Shown here: piece after piece, positions 15,779 through 23,660 of the stretch
How the letters are laid out: each line of letters opens with the position of its first letter
Position numbering within the stretch: position 1 is the stretch's first letter
NCBI GenBank assembly: GCA_031255495.1
Contig: JAIRSK010000009.1
Coordinates: 1-38,622, forward strand
DNA length: 38,622 bases
Direction of reading: 5' to 3'
Source: Endomicrobiellum devescovinae
GTDB lineage: Bacteria > Elusimicrobiota > Endomicrobiia > Endomicrobiales > Endomicrobiaceae
The notes under the pieces: model-generated
Databases searched by the model: none
Told to the model about the DNA's origin: nothing
What the model saw: the letters and a program-made list of their open reading frames with translations, nothing else
Position numbers and translations under genes: made by a program

Positions 15779-16471
15779 CTATATCAAACTGTGTTCTTTA
15801 AAACTAAAATAATCGTTGTTTGAAACTATTATATGGTCCAAAAGAAAGACTTCTATTGATTCTAAAGCTTTTCTTACCGAAATAGTCGCAGCAATATCAC
15901 TTTGAGAAGGATTTAATGTTCCGCCAGGGTGATTATGAGCTATTATTATAGAGGCTGATTTATTATTTAAAGCTGTTTCTGCTATTTTTCTTGGCATAAG
16001 GAAAGATTTATTTACTGTACCGCTTTCAAGTTCTTTATAAGATGTTATTCTGTTTCCAGAATCTAGCGTTAAAATATAAACTTTTTCTATTTTTTCTCCA
16101 CTTAAAGACGAAATTAAAAAATCTTTTACCATAGTAGGAGAGTTTATTTTTTCTTGTTGTTTTATTCCAAGCGAAAGATATAAAGAAGAGAATTTTCTTA
16201 AAAACATCAGAAATCCTGCAGAATAGTCTGACAAATTTTTTATCTTTTTTAAATCTTTTATATCAGCATCAAAAACTTGTTTTAGACTGCCAAATTCTTG
16301 TATCAGCGACTTGGACTGAGGTTTTACGTCTTTCCTAGGGATTACATACGTAAGAGCAAGCTCCAAAATTTCATAATCGGCAAGACCTTTAAAGCCAGTT
16401 TCCAAAAACCTATTTCTGAGCCTGCTTCTATGCCCGAGATAGTAAGGTTTTGACTTTTTCTCAAGCATCAA
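15779..16471 (-). CDS. radC: RadC family JAMM-domain protein
   Basis: 230 residues. An N-terminal helix-hairpin-helix-like region (LADYEILELALTY and FGSLKQVFDADIKDL) is followed by the JAMM/MPN+ domain with the metal motif HNHPGG plus SQSD about eight residues on. The family's biochemical role is unsettled; it was once linked to DNA repair. The start overlaps the preceding release-factor-like gene by ATGA. Confidence 0.92.
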   Translation of the reverse strand: MMLEKKSKPYYLGHRSRLRNRFLETGFKGLADYEILELALTYVIPRKDVKPQSKSLIQEFGSLKQVFDADIKDLKKIKNLSDYSAGFLMFLRKFSSLYLSLGIKQQEKINSPTMVKDFLISSLSGEKIEKVYILTLDSGNRITSYKELESGTVNKSFLMPRKIAETALNNKSASIIIAHNHPGGTLNPSQSDIAATISVRKALESIEVFLLDHIIVSNNDYFSFKEHSLI

Positions 16472-16878
16472 TAGCTTACCTTTTCCCGCATTTCTTTTTT
16501 ATAAGACGTTATTTTTTTGTTCCTAAGAATTTTTTCTTTTGCTCTTTTTGAACGCTTCTTTTTTTGGTTGCGTATTTTTTCTATCATTTGACGCTTTTTT
16601 GACAGTTCGCCAAGAAGATTTTCTTCTATCTTTTCGGCAAGTAACCGCCTTGCTAAAAATCTGTTCAATCCTTGTGTTCTCTCGCGATGGCATTTTACTT
16701 CCGTGCCGGTAGGAAAATGTTTCAAATAAACAGCCGAAGACACTTTATTGACGTTCTGTCCGCCTTTGCCAGGCGAACGCACAAATTTTTCTTCAATGTC
16801 TGACTCTTTTATCTCGTACCGTTTAAAAATTTTATCTAGTTCTGCCTGTTTTTTTAAACTCACACCAAAATCTCTCAT
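16468..16878 (-). CDS. Small GGQ release-factor-like protein (ribosome rescue type)
   Basis: 136 residues with the peptidyl-tRNA hydrolysis motif GGQ at 39-41, inside SPGKGGQNVNKVSSAVYLKH. It has no codon-recognition domain, so it is not RF1 or RF2. The run VKCHRERTQGLNRFLARRLL resembles mitochondrial C12orf65/mtRF-R more than ArfB. The C-terminal 45 residues are extremely Lys/Arg-rich, as in proteins that insert into the mRNA channel or bind rRNA. Expected role: release of nascent chains from stalled ribosomes or free large subunits. It is ATGA-coupled to both neighbours (HAD phosphatase and radC). Confidence 0.88.
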   Translation of the reverse strand: MRDFGVSLKKQAELDKIFKRYEIKESDIEEKFVRSPGKGGQNVNKVSSAVYLKHFPTGTEVKCHRERTQGLNRFLARRLLAEKIEENLLGELSKKRQMIEKIRNQKKKRSKRAKEKILRNKKITSYKKEMREKVSY

Positions 16879-17489
16879 ATCAAAACCTTTTCTTCTTTAA
16901 GTTTTTTTGTGAGATCATAAGTTTTAGTAAACAGCCAAGCATTAATTCCATTTCTTTTAGCAGCTTTAATATTTTCTTCCATATCGTCAATAAAAAATAT
17001 TTCTGAAGGCAAAACATTATAACGGCGTATTACCTGTTGATAAATTTCGTCTTCCGGCTTTCTCAAATGCATTTTGTAAGAAAGAAAAAAATCATTAAAA
17101 AGAGCAAATGCCTCAGGATAACGATCTTTCAAATAATCAAAATGTAGCTCATTTGTATTGGATAGTATTGCAAGTTTATATTTACTTGCAAGCATAGCTA
17201 TCAATTCTATTGTTTCAGGCATAGGTTCAAAAATATTATTCCACTGAAATACAAATTCGTTATACGTTCCCAAATATTGTGTCCGTTTAGCTAATATATC
17301 GTAAAAATCAAAAGAAGAAATATTGCCTTTTTCATAAGAATACGCAAATTCAGAATATGTCGGAATCAATTCATTGAAATCAGTTATTTTGTGATCTGGA
17401 ATTCTTTGGATATACGCCTTAATAAATTTCATTAAATCAAATTTGAATATAACATTGCCCAAATCAAATACAATAATTTTTGTAAACAT
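16875..17489 (-). CDS. HAD family phosphatase, YihX-like
   Basis: 204 residues. The four HAD motifs are present: FDLGNVIF (motif I, nucleophile Asp9), LSNTNELH (motif II), RKPEDEIY (motif III Lys) and FFIDDMEENI (motif IV). The DLGNV and SNTN forms match YihX-like alpha-glucose-1-phosphate phosphatases among HAD-IA members, but the substrate is not proven. The gene starts three bases after phoU and ends in an ATGA overlap with the release-factor-like gene. Confidence 0.85.
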   Translation of the reverse strand: MFTKIIVFDLGNVIFKFDLMKFIKAYIQRIPDHKITDFNELIPTYSEFAYSYEKGNISSFDFYDILAKRTQYLGTYNEFVFQWNNIFEPMPETIELIAMLASKYKLAILSNTNELHFDYLKDRYPEAFALFNDFFLSYKMHLRKPEDEIYQQVIRRYNVLPSEIFFIDDMEENIKAAKRNGINAWLFTKTYDLTKKLKEEKVLI

Positions 17490-17492
17490 ACG

Positions 17493-18152
17493 CTAAGCTC
17501 TCGGGTGACGAATATCTTTTCCATGAACCATAAAAATTATATCTTCGCAAATATTGGTCGCATGATCGCCAAGCCTTTCTATGCTTTTAGCTATGAACAT
17601 CAAGTCTGTAGCGCGTTGAACAGTATCCGAGTCGGGACAAGCAATCAAAACTGTTTTCAATTCGCTTATAATGGCGTCTCTCAGAGCATCTACTTCATTA
17701 TCCTTAGACAAAACAGACATAGCAAGTTCAGAATCACTCGTATTAAAGGCTTTTATGCAATCTATAATCATATTTTGAACAATTTCTATCATCTTTGGGA
17801 TATTTACAAGAGGTTTGATCTCAGGATACTTTATTAAGTCCAAAGACATCTTTGCTATATTTAACGACTCGTCCCCCATCCTTTCCAAATCGCTGTTAAT
17901 CCTCATAGCAGAAGTTATAAATCTTAAATCAGCTCCGACAGGTTGATTTAAAGCTATAAGTTTTAAACATTTATCGTCAATAATTATCTCTTGAATATTG
18001 ACTTCTTCCTCAAGAGAAAGAACCGTATCTATTTGATTGGGATCTCTGGAAACAAGTTCTTCCGTAGCAGCTTGTATCATTTTTTGAACAAGTCCCGCCA
18101 TATCAAGAAGCTGATTTTGTAAATCGCTCATTTCAACATCAAAGTGCCGCAT
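17493..18152 (-). CDS. phoU: Phosphate transport regulator PhoU
   Basis: 219 residues, the usual length, made of two three-helix bundles. Each has a metal-binding-type helix: RINSDLERMGDESLNIAKM in the first and AKSIERLGDHATNICEDI in the second. PhoU links the Pst transporter to the phosphate two-component system and limits uptake. ATG has AAGGAGG seven bases upstream. It follows pstB by 12 bases. No pstS, pstC, pstA, phoR or phoB is in the window. Confidence 0.95.
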   Translation of the reverse strand: MRHFDVEMSDLQNQLLDMAGLVQKMIQAATEELVSRDPNQIDTVLSLEEEVNIQEIIIDDKCLKLIALNQPVGADLRFITSAMRINSDLERMGDESLNIAKMSLDLIKYPEIKPLVNIPKMIEIVQNMIIDCIKAFNTSDSELAMSVLSKDNEVDALRDAIISELKTVLIACPDSDTVQRATDLMFIAKSIERLGDHATNICEDIIFMVHGKDIRHPRA

Positions 18153-18164
18153 ACCGATGCCTCC

Positions 18165-18920
18165 TTAACCAAATCTGCCGCTGACATAATCATTAGTTTC
18201 TTTTTCCGAGGGGTTAGTAAATATTTTTTCAGTTTTATCAAATTCTATAAGCTTGCCCATAAGCATAAAAGCCGTATCTTGAGAAACTCTGGCAGCTTGC
18301 TGCATATTGTGCGTTACTATTAGTATCGTATATTTTTCTTTGAGCTTAATAATCAATTCTTCAATATTTCTTGTGGCAACAGGATCAAGGGACGAACATG
18401 GCTCGTCAAGAAGAATAATATGCGGAGCTATGGCTATAACCCTTGCTATACAAAGCCTCTGCTGTTGCTCTAAAGTTAAAGACAATGCCGATTTACGAAG
18501 CTTGTCTTTTATATCATCCCATAACAAAACGGCTTTTAAACTTTTTTCTACCGTTTCGTTTATAACGTTTTTATCCGAAGCTATTCTGTTTACTTTAAGA
18601 CCAAAAGCTACATTTTCGTGAATTGAAACAGGGAAAGGATTCGGTCTTTGAAAAACCATTCCTACATTTTTTCTTAAAGCATCTACGTCACTATCTTCAT
18701 CGTAAATGTTATGTCCGGAAATATTTATTGCTCCTGAAGTATGAACGTCATCTATTGTATCATTAATTCTGTTTATAGACCTTAATAGAGTAGATTTGCC
18801 ACAACCAGACGGACCTATCATGGCAGTCACACGTTTTTCTTCAATATTTATATTTATATCTTTAAGCGCATGAAAATCAGAATAATACAGATTAAATTTT
18901 TCTATTTCTATTATAGACAT
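18165..18920 (-). CDS. pstB: Phosphate ABC transporter ATPase PstB with an unusual signature motif
   Basis: 251 residues from the ATG at 18920, which has AGGAG ten bases upstream; a GTG at 18953 lacks a ribosome site. Walker A GPSGCGKST (36-44), Q-loop in VFQRPNPFP (Gln91), Walker B IILLDEP (168-174) and switch His204 are intact. The C-terminus closely follows E. coli PstB (THNMQQAAR, GKLIEFDKT, DYVSGRFG). The ABC signature, normally LSGGQQQRLCIAR, reads LTLEQQQRLCIAR here (148-160), replacing the Ser-Gly-Gly that contacts the ATP gamma phosphate. The permease genes are not adjacent. It should power phosphate uptake if the altered signature still works. Confidence 0.92.
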   Translation of the reverse strand: MSIIEIEKFNLYYSDFHALKDININIEEKRVTAMIGPSGCGKSTLLRSINRINDTIDDVHTSGAINISGHNIYDEDSDVDALRKNVGMVFQRPNPFPVSIHENVAFGLKVNRIASDKNVINETVEKSLKAVLLWDDIKDKLRKSALSLTLEQQQRLCIARVIAIAPHIILLDEPCSSLDPVATRNIEELIIKLKEKYTILIVTHNMQQAARVSQDTAFMLMGKLIEFDKTEKIFTNPSEKETNDYVSGRFG

Positions 18921-18960
18921 AATAAAACTGCTCCTAATCTTTGCAAATGACACCCAAAGA

Positions 18961-19896
18961 TTAAAACTGCATATTTTTTAAAATATTTAAGGCAAGCTCT
19001 ACAGCGTCTCTTCCTTGTTCTCCGGAAACAGCAGGCTTTTTACCTTCAGATACATTGCTTAAGAAATTATCTAATTCGTAAAATAAAGGTTCATTTGATG
19101 GAAGTTTAGGTTTTTTTACGTCTATATCAAAAAGTGACGTAATTTTCTCTTTTCCTTCTTTTTTAGCATAAACTTTAAGACTCTTACCAGCGTAATCTAT
19201 TGAAACATAGCTGTCAGATTGGAATACTCTTATTTTTCTGTATTTTTCCATTGAAACTCTGCTAGCTGAAACATCTGCTACACAGCCATTAGCATATCTC
19301 AGCCTAACTTTAGCAATATCTTCCGTATCTGAAAGAATTTTAGCTCCGTGAGCTTCCAAAGAAACAACTTTATCTTTTACAAGGTAAAAAAGTATATCCA
19401 AATCATGTATCATCAAATCCAAAACCACGCCTATGTGGCTGGTTCTTGGATCATATGAACCAAGCCTATTAACTTCAATAAACTTGGGACTTTTGATAAA
19501 TGGAGCGGCAGCTATGATTGCAGGATTAAATCTTTCAACGTGACCAACTTGTAAAACTAAATTTTTTGACTTTGCTATTTCTATAAGTTCTTCTGCCTCA
19601 GCAACGTTTAAAGTAAAAGGCTTTTCCACTAGGCAGTGAATACCGTTTTGCAAAAGAGGTTTTGCAACTTGATAGTGATATGGCGTCGGAACTGAGATAA
19701 CTACAGCGTCAACTTTTCCAATGAGCTCATTAAAATTCGTTAAGTAATTCGTTTTGTTTGCCTTTGCTATTTTTTCAGCTCGTTTGGCATCAGCATCTAC
19801 AACAAATTCAAGTTTTGAATCAGGATGTTCTCCCAAAATTCTGGCATGGTGTTGTCCAAGAGAACCAACTCCAATTACCGCTACTCTTATACTCAT
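18961..19896 (-). CDS. gnnA: Gfo/Idh/MocA oxidoreductase, likely UDP-GlcNAc 3-dehydrogenase GnnA
   Basis: 311 residues. An N-terminal Rossmann fold (VAVIGVGSLGQHHARIL) is followed by VEKPFTLN, the catalytic Lys-Pro motif of the family, and LMIHDLDI with the conserved His/Asp. Its ATGA overlap with an aminotransferase gene and its place right after lpxI in a lipid A cluster match the gnnA-gnnB pair known from Acidithiobacillus and Leptospira. There, GnnA oxidises C3 of UDP-GlcNAc and GnnB aminates it, giving UDP-GlcNAc3N. The oxidoreductase family is certain; the exact substrate is inferred from the neighbours. Confidence 0.85.
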   Translation of the reverse strand: MSIRVAVIGVGSLGQHHARILGEHPDSKLEFVVDADAKRAEKIAKANKTNYLTNFNELIGKVDAVVISVPTPYHYQVAKPLLQNGIHCLVEKPFTLNVAEAEELIEIAKSKNLVLQVGHVERFNPAIIAAAPFIKSPKFIEVNRLGSYDPRTSHIGVVLDLMIHDLDILFYLVKDKVVSLEAHGAKILSDTEDIAKVRLRYANGCVADVSASRVSMEKYRKIRVFQSDSYVSIDYAGKSLKVYAKKEGKEKITSLFDIDVKKPKLPSNEPLFYELDNFLSNVSEGKKPAVSGEQGRDAVELALNILKNMQF

Positions 19897-20987
19897 CTTT
19901 TATAGCCTTTTACAACTTTAATTATTTCGTCAACTTCAACACTTGAAAGAGACGGGTGGACAGGAAGCGACATAACTTCCATTGCGGCTTTTTCAGCCTC
20001 TTTACAAAGACCAGTCTTATATCCCAGCTTCTTATAAAGAGGCTGTTTGTATATTACGCAGGGATAATAAATTCCACTTCCTACGCCTTTATCCGAAAGA
20101 TATTTCATAAAAGATTCTCTTTCTTTATAGGAAACCCTTACAGTGTATTGATGAAAAACATGCCTGCAATTTTCAGAAACATGCGGAGGTTTCAAAAACT
20201 CTAAATCTTTAAAAGCCTCATTATATCTTTTTGCATTCGCTATTCTTTTTGCAATCCAATTTTCAAGCTGTTCAAGCTGAGCTATGCCTATAGCAGCGGC
20301 TAAATTCGTAAGTCTGAAATTGTATCCTAAAATCGTATGCGTGGAATGACCTTCTCTTCCATGGTTTATAATTTGCCTTCCGTATTTGTTGGCTTTCGCA
20401 TTATTTGTAAGAACTATCCCGCCTTCACCAGTCATCATGTTCTTTGTGGCGTAAAATGAAAACGCAGCAGCATCGCCAAATGTTCCAACTTTTTTCTTTT
20501 TAAATTCAGCTCCGTGAGCTTGGCAAGCGTCTTCTATAAGTTTAAATTTATATCTCTTCTTCAATTTAAGCATGGCGTCCATATCGCATGGAAGTCCGTA
20601 TAAATGTACTATTAAAACAGCTTTAACATTCTTTTCTTTTTTTAACACATCTTCAAGGTTTACAGGATCTATATTAAAAGTTTTTGGATCAATATCTACA
20701 AAAACCGGCTTTGCTCCACAAAAAAGAATTGAGTTAGCAGTAGCTATAAAAGTGAAAGGCGTAGTGATTACTTTATCGCCGGGCTTAATGCCAAACATCA
20801 AAAGCGCCGTATGGAGCGACGTAGTTCCGTTGGCATTGGCTATACCGAACTCAGCTCCGCAATATTTAGCGAAAGACTGTTCAAACTGAGCTACATACTT
20901 ACCGCTTGCTAAAATTCTTGAATCTAAAACGTCATTTACTAACCGTCTTTCTCTCTCTCCAATAATCGGATAAGCCATATTTATCAT
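19893..20987 (-). CDS. gnnB: DegT/DnrJ/EryC1 aminotransferase, likely GnnB
   Basis: 364 residues of the sugar aminotransferase family. PLP-binding features are NANGTTSLHTAL (52-63), IEDACQAHGA with the pyridine-N Asp153, and FSFYATKNMMTGEGG with the Schiff-base Lys182. ATG has AGAGGG about six bases upstream. It overlaps the oxidoreductase gene by ATGA and lies 17 bases after lpxI. Together they should convert UDP-GlcNAc to UDP-2-acetamido-3-amino-glucose for lipid A with amide-linked chains at position 3. An O-antigen sugar role is the main alternative. Confidence 0.85.
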   Translation of the reverse strand: MINMAYPIIGERERRLVNDVLDSRILASGKYVAQFEQSFAKYCGAEFGIANANGTTSLHTALLMFGIKPGDKVITTPFTFIATANSILFCGAKPVFVDIDPKTFNIDPVNLEDVLKKEKNVKAVLIVHLYGLPCDMDAMLKLKKRYKFKLIEDACQAHGAEFKKKKVGTFGDAAAFSFYATKNMMTGEGGIVLTNNAKANKYGRQIINHGREGHSTHTILGYNFRLTNLAAAIGIAQLEQLENWIAKRIANAKRYNEAFKDLEFLKPPHVSENCRHVFHQYTVRVSYKERESFMKYLSDKGVGSGIYYPCVIYKQPLYKKLGYKTGLCKEAEKAAMEVMSLPVHPSLSSVEVDEIIKVVKGYKR

Positions 20988-21004
20988 TTTTTCCCTCTAT
21001 TATT

Positions 21005-21805
21005 TTATATTCCAATTATAGTCGCACCGAGCTTTTTCGCTTTTTCTATTACTTCATCTTTATCCAAAATTAAAGTGACACCTGATTCTATTGCCATCGC
21101 TCTTACTTTATTTTCTTTTAAATTGTCAATAGTGCTAAGCCCTATAACAGGAACATCAAATCTAAAATCTTGATTTGGCTTTGCGACTTTAACAACAATG
21201 GAATTTTTGCCGCCGAGAGCGTAAGCTCTTTTTATGCATTCATCCGTTCCTTCTACAGACTCAACTGCAAGAACAGATTTGTCTTTTACAACGACAGTTT
21301 GACCTATATCTAAACCTGCAATGCCCTTGGCTATTTTATATCCAAACTCTACATCTTTATTTTCATCTGAAGAAAGTTTTTTACCGACTATCAAGCCTTT
21401 CGGAGCAAGTAAATGCTTTAAATATGCGTGTGAAGCCGTAAGGTGCATACCGTCTTTTTCAAACTCATTGGCAATTGTTTTTAGAATTGTATCTGTTTTT
21501 TTGTTTATTAAACTTCCCATTACTTTAATAGCACGAAAGTCCATGCTAATAGCCGAATAAATTTTAACGTGTTTTACTTGACCTGCCATTATAACGGTTT
21601 TTACATTTTCGCTTTTAAGTGTATCTATAATCTTTTGAAACTTTCCCACTGAAAGCCAATATATTTTATCGCAAATTTTTTCTAAAGATGGGTCTGCCTC
21701 TTCTTTCAATGCTATGCAAATCACTCTGTCGCCGCTTCTTTTTATTTCCTGAGCAACTAAAAAAGGAAATCTATTGTTACCTGCGATTAATCCTATATTT
21801 TCCAC
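21005..21805 (-). CDS. lpxI: UDP-2,3-diacylglucosamine pyrophosphatase LpxI
   Basis: 266 residues, the family length. Recognisable blocks are IGLIAGNNRFPFLVAQEIK at the N-terminus, MAGQVKH, then DIGQTVVVKDKSVLAVE and EGTDECIKRA in the second half, and VKVAKPNQDFRFDVP. LpxI cleaves UDP-2,3-diacylglucosamine to lipid X, step four of lipid A synthesis, in bacteria lacking LpxH. The start is GTG with AGGAG eleven bases upstream. It stands immediately upstream of gnnB-gnnA, which supports a shared lipid A role. Confidence 0.92.
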   Translation of the reverse strand: MENIGLIAGNNRFPFLVAQEIKRSGDRVICIALKEEADPSLEKICDKIYWLSVGKFQKIIDTLKSENVKTVIMAGQVKHVKIYSAISMDFRAIKVMGSLINKKTDTILKTIANEFEKDGMHLTASHAYLKHLLAPKGLIVGKKLSSDENKDVEFGYKIAKGIAGLDIGQTVVVKDKSVLAVESVEGTDECIKRAYALGGKNSIVVKVAKPNQDFRFDVPVIGLSTIDNLKENKVRAMAIESGVTLILDKDEVIEKAKKLGATIIGI

Positions 21806-21828
21806 TATTGTAATAACTCCTTTAAAGA

Positions 21829-22704
21829 CTATTCAATAACAACAGATGGTGTTATATTTGAAAAAGCTCTAACAGATTTTGGAGCTATAAGTTTTTTATC
21901 GTTATGCCTGTTTATAAGATAGGCTATTGCTCCCATACTGCCTTGGCTACGTATTTGATGTTTACATTCTGACAATAGAAATAAATCTTTATAAGCTGCG
22001 TCTACATCATTTATATCAACAAGTTCTACTTTTATTTCTTTATCTAATTTTGGAAGAATTTCTTCTTTAACAAAATCAGGTTCATCAGAAACAAAGAAAA
22101 ATGATGATTCAGGAAACATCTCTTTAACTCTTTTAACAGCTTTAACGAAATATTGAGAAGGGGAAGCTTCTCCACGCATAGCATCATCACCCCGTCTTAC
22201 ATGAATTCCTATTGGACATTTTTCACTTCTTATTTTTTCTAGAATTGCCAAATTTTTATCGTCAAGTATTGAATCTTCAAAATGAAAATATTCATAACAT
22301 TCTTTTTGAATTGTCAACTCATCTCCCGCTCTAAGCATATATCCAACAACGTCTTGACAGCGTCTCCAATATTCAATATTTTGAACGATTATACGAACAG
22401 GAGGTATCACTTCTTTTCCAAAACTCCAAGATTCATTATAATACCGGTCGCTAACTATAAAAAAGTTTTTATTTTTATAAAACTCTAATTCTTTTTCGGT
22501 AGCTATATCACATTCAATGTAAGGGAATGCCTGCAATAGCTGAAAAGTTCTAGAGCTAACAGATTTTCTCTTAATTCCTAAAGAAGCAATCCATGTGTCG
22601 AATGTAAACTTTAGTTTGCGAAAAATAGATTTGGATGTCCCTCCTCTATTGGAAAAACCATACCTTGAAAACCAAGATATATCATATTTAACTTTATATC
22701 CCAT
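21829..22704 (-). CDS. GT11 alpha-1,2-fucosyltransferase-like, main part of a frameshifted gene
   Basis: 291 residues in this frame. The GT11 motifs are clear: HVRRGDD (168-174, the GDP-fucose-binding HxRRxD), FFFVSDEPDF (202-211) and DLFLLSECKHQIRSQGSMG (240-258). Family members add fucose in alpha-1,2 linkage to LPS or glycans. The first residues (MGYKVKYDISWF) normally lie after an N-terminal strand-loop that is missing here but present in another frame just upstream (22841-22702). The two frames meet at a run of seven A. The ATG has no well-spaced Shine-Dalgarno (GGAG is 13 bases away). The gene is wedged between lpxA and lpxI, so it could modify LPS. Confidence 0.78.
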   Translation of the reverse strand: MGYKVKYDISWFSRYGFSNRGGTSKSIFRKLKFTFDTWIASLGIKRKSVSSRTFQLLQAFPYIECDIATEKELEFYKNKNFFIVSDRYYNESWSFGKEVIPPVRIIVQNIEYWRRCQDVVGYMLRAGDELTIQKECYEYFHFEDSILDDKNLAILEKIRSEKCPIGIHVRRGDDAMRGEASPSQYFVKAVKRVKEMFPESSFFFVSDEPDFVKEEILPKLDKEIKVELVDINDVDAAYKDLFLLSECKHQIRSQGSMGAIAYLINRHNDKKLIAPKSVRAFSNITPSVVIE

Positions 22705-22841
22705 TTTTTTATTCGTTCTCCAACAACAAAAAAATCCAACTGGTCAACCAACCCATGTTCTACATTTATAATTACAAGTTTATCGTCAACAACAATATCA
22801 TTCTTTAGGCATCCGCTAACAAAAAGACAAGTTAGAAACAT
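22611..22841 (-). CDS. N-terminal part of the GT11-like gene in another frame
   Basis: The translation VIINVEHGLVDQLDFFVVGERIKK resembles the GT11 N-terminal strand and loop (GGLGNQ-like, here degenerate HGLVDQ) and joins smoothly to MGYKVKYDISWF if one base is re-read at 22694-22700. After the junction the frame yields an unrelated tail and stops at 22611. Upstream the frame reads a lipoprotein-type signal (KRIFFVSLMFLTCLFVSGC, lipobox VSGC). It has no ATG with a ribosome site: a GGGGA lies four bases before an ATT at 22871, while the ATG at 22841 has none. It may be a decaying or recoded gene start. Confidence 0.45.
   Translation of the reverse strand: MFLTCLFVSGCLKNDIVVDDKLVIINVEHGLVDQLDFFVVGERIKKWDIKLNMIYLGFQGMVFPIEEGHPNLFFAN
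22694..22700 (-). other. A7 slippery run at the GT11 frame junction
   Basis: On the coding strand the upstream frame reads ATA AAA AAA TGG, so the seven A form the classic heptamer A AAA AAA. A slip of one base back gives ATG GGA and continues into the conserved GT11 frame. A GGAG lies seven bases upstream, placed like a stimulatory Shine-Dalgarno. The same join would arise from loss of one A from an A8 run. Confidence 0.55.
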
Positions 22842-22893
22842 CAGACTAACAAAGAAAATTCTTTTTATAATATATTCCCCATCTTAAGTTCCT

Positions 22894-23658
22894 CTACTCA
22901 GGTCTGGCAATGCCTCTTTTAGAATTTTTTATAAATGCTACTATTTCTTGTACAGCTATAGATTTGCTTTGTTCAAGCTCTAGCAAAGCGTCTTTAAGCA
23001 TTAACTTTGACATAAAAAGAATGCGGTATGCGTCTTTCACAGCGTTAATTTCTTCCGCAGGCATTCGTCTTCTTCTCATGCCTACCAAGTTCAAACCATT
23101 CGGCACGGCTCTGTATCCAGCACACAAGACATAAGGAATTATATCCATTGTTACGGTAGCACCTGAACCTAACATAACTCCCTTACCAACTTTTGAAAAC
23201 TGAACTATCCCAACTGTTGCACTTACAAAGGTATTGTCTCCAACCTCAACGTGCCCTGCAGCAGCAGAACAATTTGCCATAATAACACCATCACCAATAC
23301 GACAATCGTGAGCAACATGGGAAGAAGTCATAAAATAACAATTTTTTCCTATGATTGTTTTTCCTGTTTTGGCAGATCCCCTGTTAAAAGTTACAAATTC
23401 TCTTGCCACTGTGCCGTCGCCTACGTAAACCCTTGACGGCTCATCTTTATAGCTTAAATCCTGAGGAGCTGTTCCTATAGAAGCTGAGTGATAAATTTTA
23501 CAATTCTTGCCGATTTCTGCATATTCTATATACGCGTTGGATCCTATAATAGTCCCATCGCCAATCACAACATCTTTGCCTATTATCGTATAAGCTCCTA
23601 TCTCAACATCGGCGCCTATAACGGCAGTTTTATTAATTACTGCAGTTTGGTGTATCAT
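22894..23658 (-). CDS. lpxA: LpxA paralogue 1 (UDP-sugar acyltransferase) with altered active-site residue
   Basis: 254 residues of left-handed beta-helix hexapeptide repeats followed by the C-terminal helical domain (DAYRILFMSKLML). Catalytic His117 (HVAHDC, E. coli His125), His114 and His136 (AGHV) are kept, as is PQDLSY for the nucleotide. The position of E. coli His160 is Val152 (GIVQF), and the acyl-ruler Gly173 position is Ser165. LpxA transfers a 3-hydroxyacyl chain from ACP to the sugar 3-position. This copy may use another sugar or acyl chain, or be less active. It starts two bases after the other lpxA, evidently a tandem duplication. Confidence 0.9.
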   Translation of the reverse strand: MIHQTAVINKTAVIGADVEIGAYTIIGKDVVIGDGTIIGSNAYIEYAEIGKNCKIYHSASIGTAPQDLSYKDEPSRVYVGDGTVAREFVTFNRGSAKTGKTIIGKNCYFMTSSHVAHDCRIGDGVIMANCSAAAGHVEVGDNTFVSATVGIVQFSKVGKGVMLGSGATVTMDIIPYVLCAGYRAVPNGLNLVGMRRRRMPAEEINAVKDAYRILFMSKLMLKDALLELEQSKSIAVQEIVAFIKNSKRGIARPE

Positions 23659-23660
23659 TT

